From Pseudomonas sp. HMWF032 (GTDB taxonomy: Bacteria; Pseudomonadota; Gammaproteobacteria; Pseudomonadales; Pseudomonadaceae), in the NCBI RefSeq assembly GCF_003060885.1, contig NZ_QAIG01000005.1, positions 306,054 to 370,053 on the forward strand: a stretch of DNA of 64,000 bases, in the 5' to 3' direction. Below the pieces are notes generated by a model, which had not been told where the DNA came from, made no database searches, and worked only from the letters and a program-made list of their open reading frames with translations. This document shows, piece by piece, positions 63,322-64,000 of this stretch (position 1 is its first letter; every line of letters begins with the position of its first letter). The position numbers and the translations under genes were made by a program.

Positions 63322-64000
63322 CAGTTCTGCTCCTCGGCATCTTGATTGAGCTGGCGCTGCGCGGTTTGCCCGCTCATGGCCATGGACAGCACCGCCATGC
63401 GGATGGCAATGCCGTAAGTGACTTGATTGAGAATCACCGACTGCGGGCCATCGGCCACCGCCGATTCGATTTCCACGCCGCGGTTGATCGGGCCCGGGTG
63501 CATGACCAGAGCGTCCGGTTTGGCCAATTTAAGGCGTTGTTCGGTGAGGCCGAACAGGCGGTAGAACTCGCCCTCGCTGGGCAGCAGGCCGCCGGTCATG
63601 CGCTCGCGCTGCAAGCGCAGCATGATCACGACATCGACGTCCTTGAGCCCTTCATTCATGTCGCTGTAAACCGTCACGCCATATTGCTCGATGCCAACCG
63701 GCAGCAGGGTTTTCGGTGCGATCACGCGAATATCCGGGCAGCCCAGGGTTTTCAGCGCCAGCATGTTCGAGCGCGCCACCCGCGAATGCAGGATGTCGCC
63801 GACGATGGCCACCGAGAGATTCTCGAAGCCGCCTTTGTGCCGGCGAATGGTCAGCATGTCGAGCATGCCCTGGGTGGGGTGGGCGTGACGGCCGTCGCCG
63901 CCGTTGATGATGGCCAGATTCGGGCACACATGCTCGGCAATAAAATGCGCGGCACCGGAGTCCGCATGGCGCACGACAAAGATGTCGGCGGCCATGGCTT
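63321..64000 (-). CDS. pyrB: Aspartate carbamoyltransferase catalytic subunit (C-terminal part)
   Basis: The gene enters from the right edge; 226 codons are visible. The segments [69 protein letters not shown] and [12 protein letters not shown] are PyrB hallmarks. It condenses carbamoyl phosphate with aspartate in pyrimidine synthesis and forms a complex with PyrC', encoded by the overlapping next gene. The N-terminal carbamoyl-phosphate-binding part is outside the window. Confidence 0.97.
   Translation of the reverse strand, partial: AMAADIFVVRHADSGAAHFIAEHVCPNLAIINGGDGRHAHPTQGMLDMLTIRRHKGGFENLSVAIVGDILHSRVARSNMLALKTLGCPDIRVIAPKTLLPVGIEQYGVTVYSDMNEGLKDVDVVIMLRLQRERMTGGLLPSEGEFYRLFGLTEQRLKLAKPDALVMHPGPINRGVEIESAVADGPQSVILNQVTYGIAIRMAVLSMAMSGQTAQRQLNQDAEEQN

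Overview
The window is chromosomal DNA from a Pseudomonas-type gammaproteobacterium. It is GC-rich and densely coded, and its gene order follows the backbone known from Pseudomonas: folA, ilvD, mutM, coaD, ftsYEX-rpoH, thiSG-trmB, hemW-rdgB, metWX, yggT-proC-yggS, pilTU, then pyrC'-pyrB. The species cannot be named from this window. I saw no tRNA, rRNA, CRISPR array, prophage or insertion sequence.

Layout. 1-2.2 kb: a truncated GTPase and a DUF2868 membrane protein, then a decayed GGDEF (diguanylate cyclase) gene. 2.2-3.5 kb: folA and a YitT-family membrane protein. 3.6-8.0 kb: an accessory insert of a lipoprotein solute-binding protein and a large hybrid histidine kinase. The insert is bounded by an ilvD remnant on one side and the intact ilvD (8.1-10.0 kb) on the other. 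10.3-14.6 kb: a complete PotABCD-type ABC importer. 14.9-21.9 kb: rRNA methyltransferase, HDOD protein, mutM, acyltransferase, gamma-glutamyltransferase, ferredoxin and coaD. 22.4-27.0 kb: a GMC oxidoreductase, a Tat-signal subunit and an aldehyde dehydrogenase, divergent from a TetR regulator that has a perfect 18-bp palindrome in front of it. 27.1-31.7 kb: YheT hydrolase, rsmD and a paired active/inactive M16 peptidase. 31.9-36.0 kb: ftsY-ftsE-ftsX-rpoH, with an AlgU (sigma-E)-type promoter before rpoH. 36.1-41.9 kb: mtgA, thiS-thiG-trmB, a DUF1329 protein and an alcohol dehydrogenase.

42.0-47.6 kb is the most unusual region. All four genes lie on the minus strand: an orphan secretin (GspD) with a C-terminal SPOR-like domain, a membrane-anchored protein resembling a detached metalloprotease propeptide, a secreted M12B-type zinc protease that starts directly at its catalytic domain, and a short GspC-like protein. 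I read this as a dedicated export and maturation module that must borrow the rest of a type II secretion system encoded elsewhere.

47.9-64.0 kb is again mostly backbone: hemW, rdgB, metW, metX, a dynamin-like GTPase, a frameshifted yggU, yggT, proC, yggS, pilT and pilU. It also holds a two-gene radical-SAM/DUF4130 module with a LexA-type box just upstream of its start, a REP-type inverted repeat, and the pyrC'-pyrB pair, in which PyrC' lacks the metal-binding HxH motif of an active dihydroorotase. pyrB runs off the right edge and the GTPase gene off the left edge.
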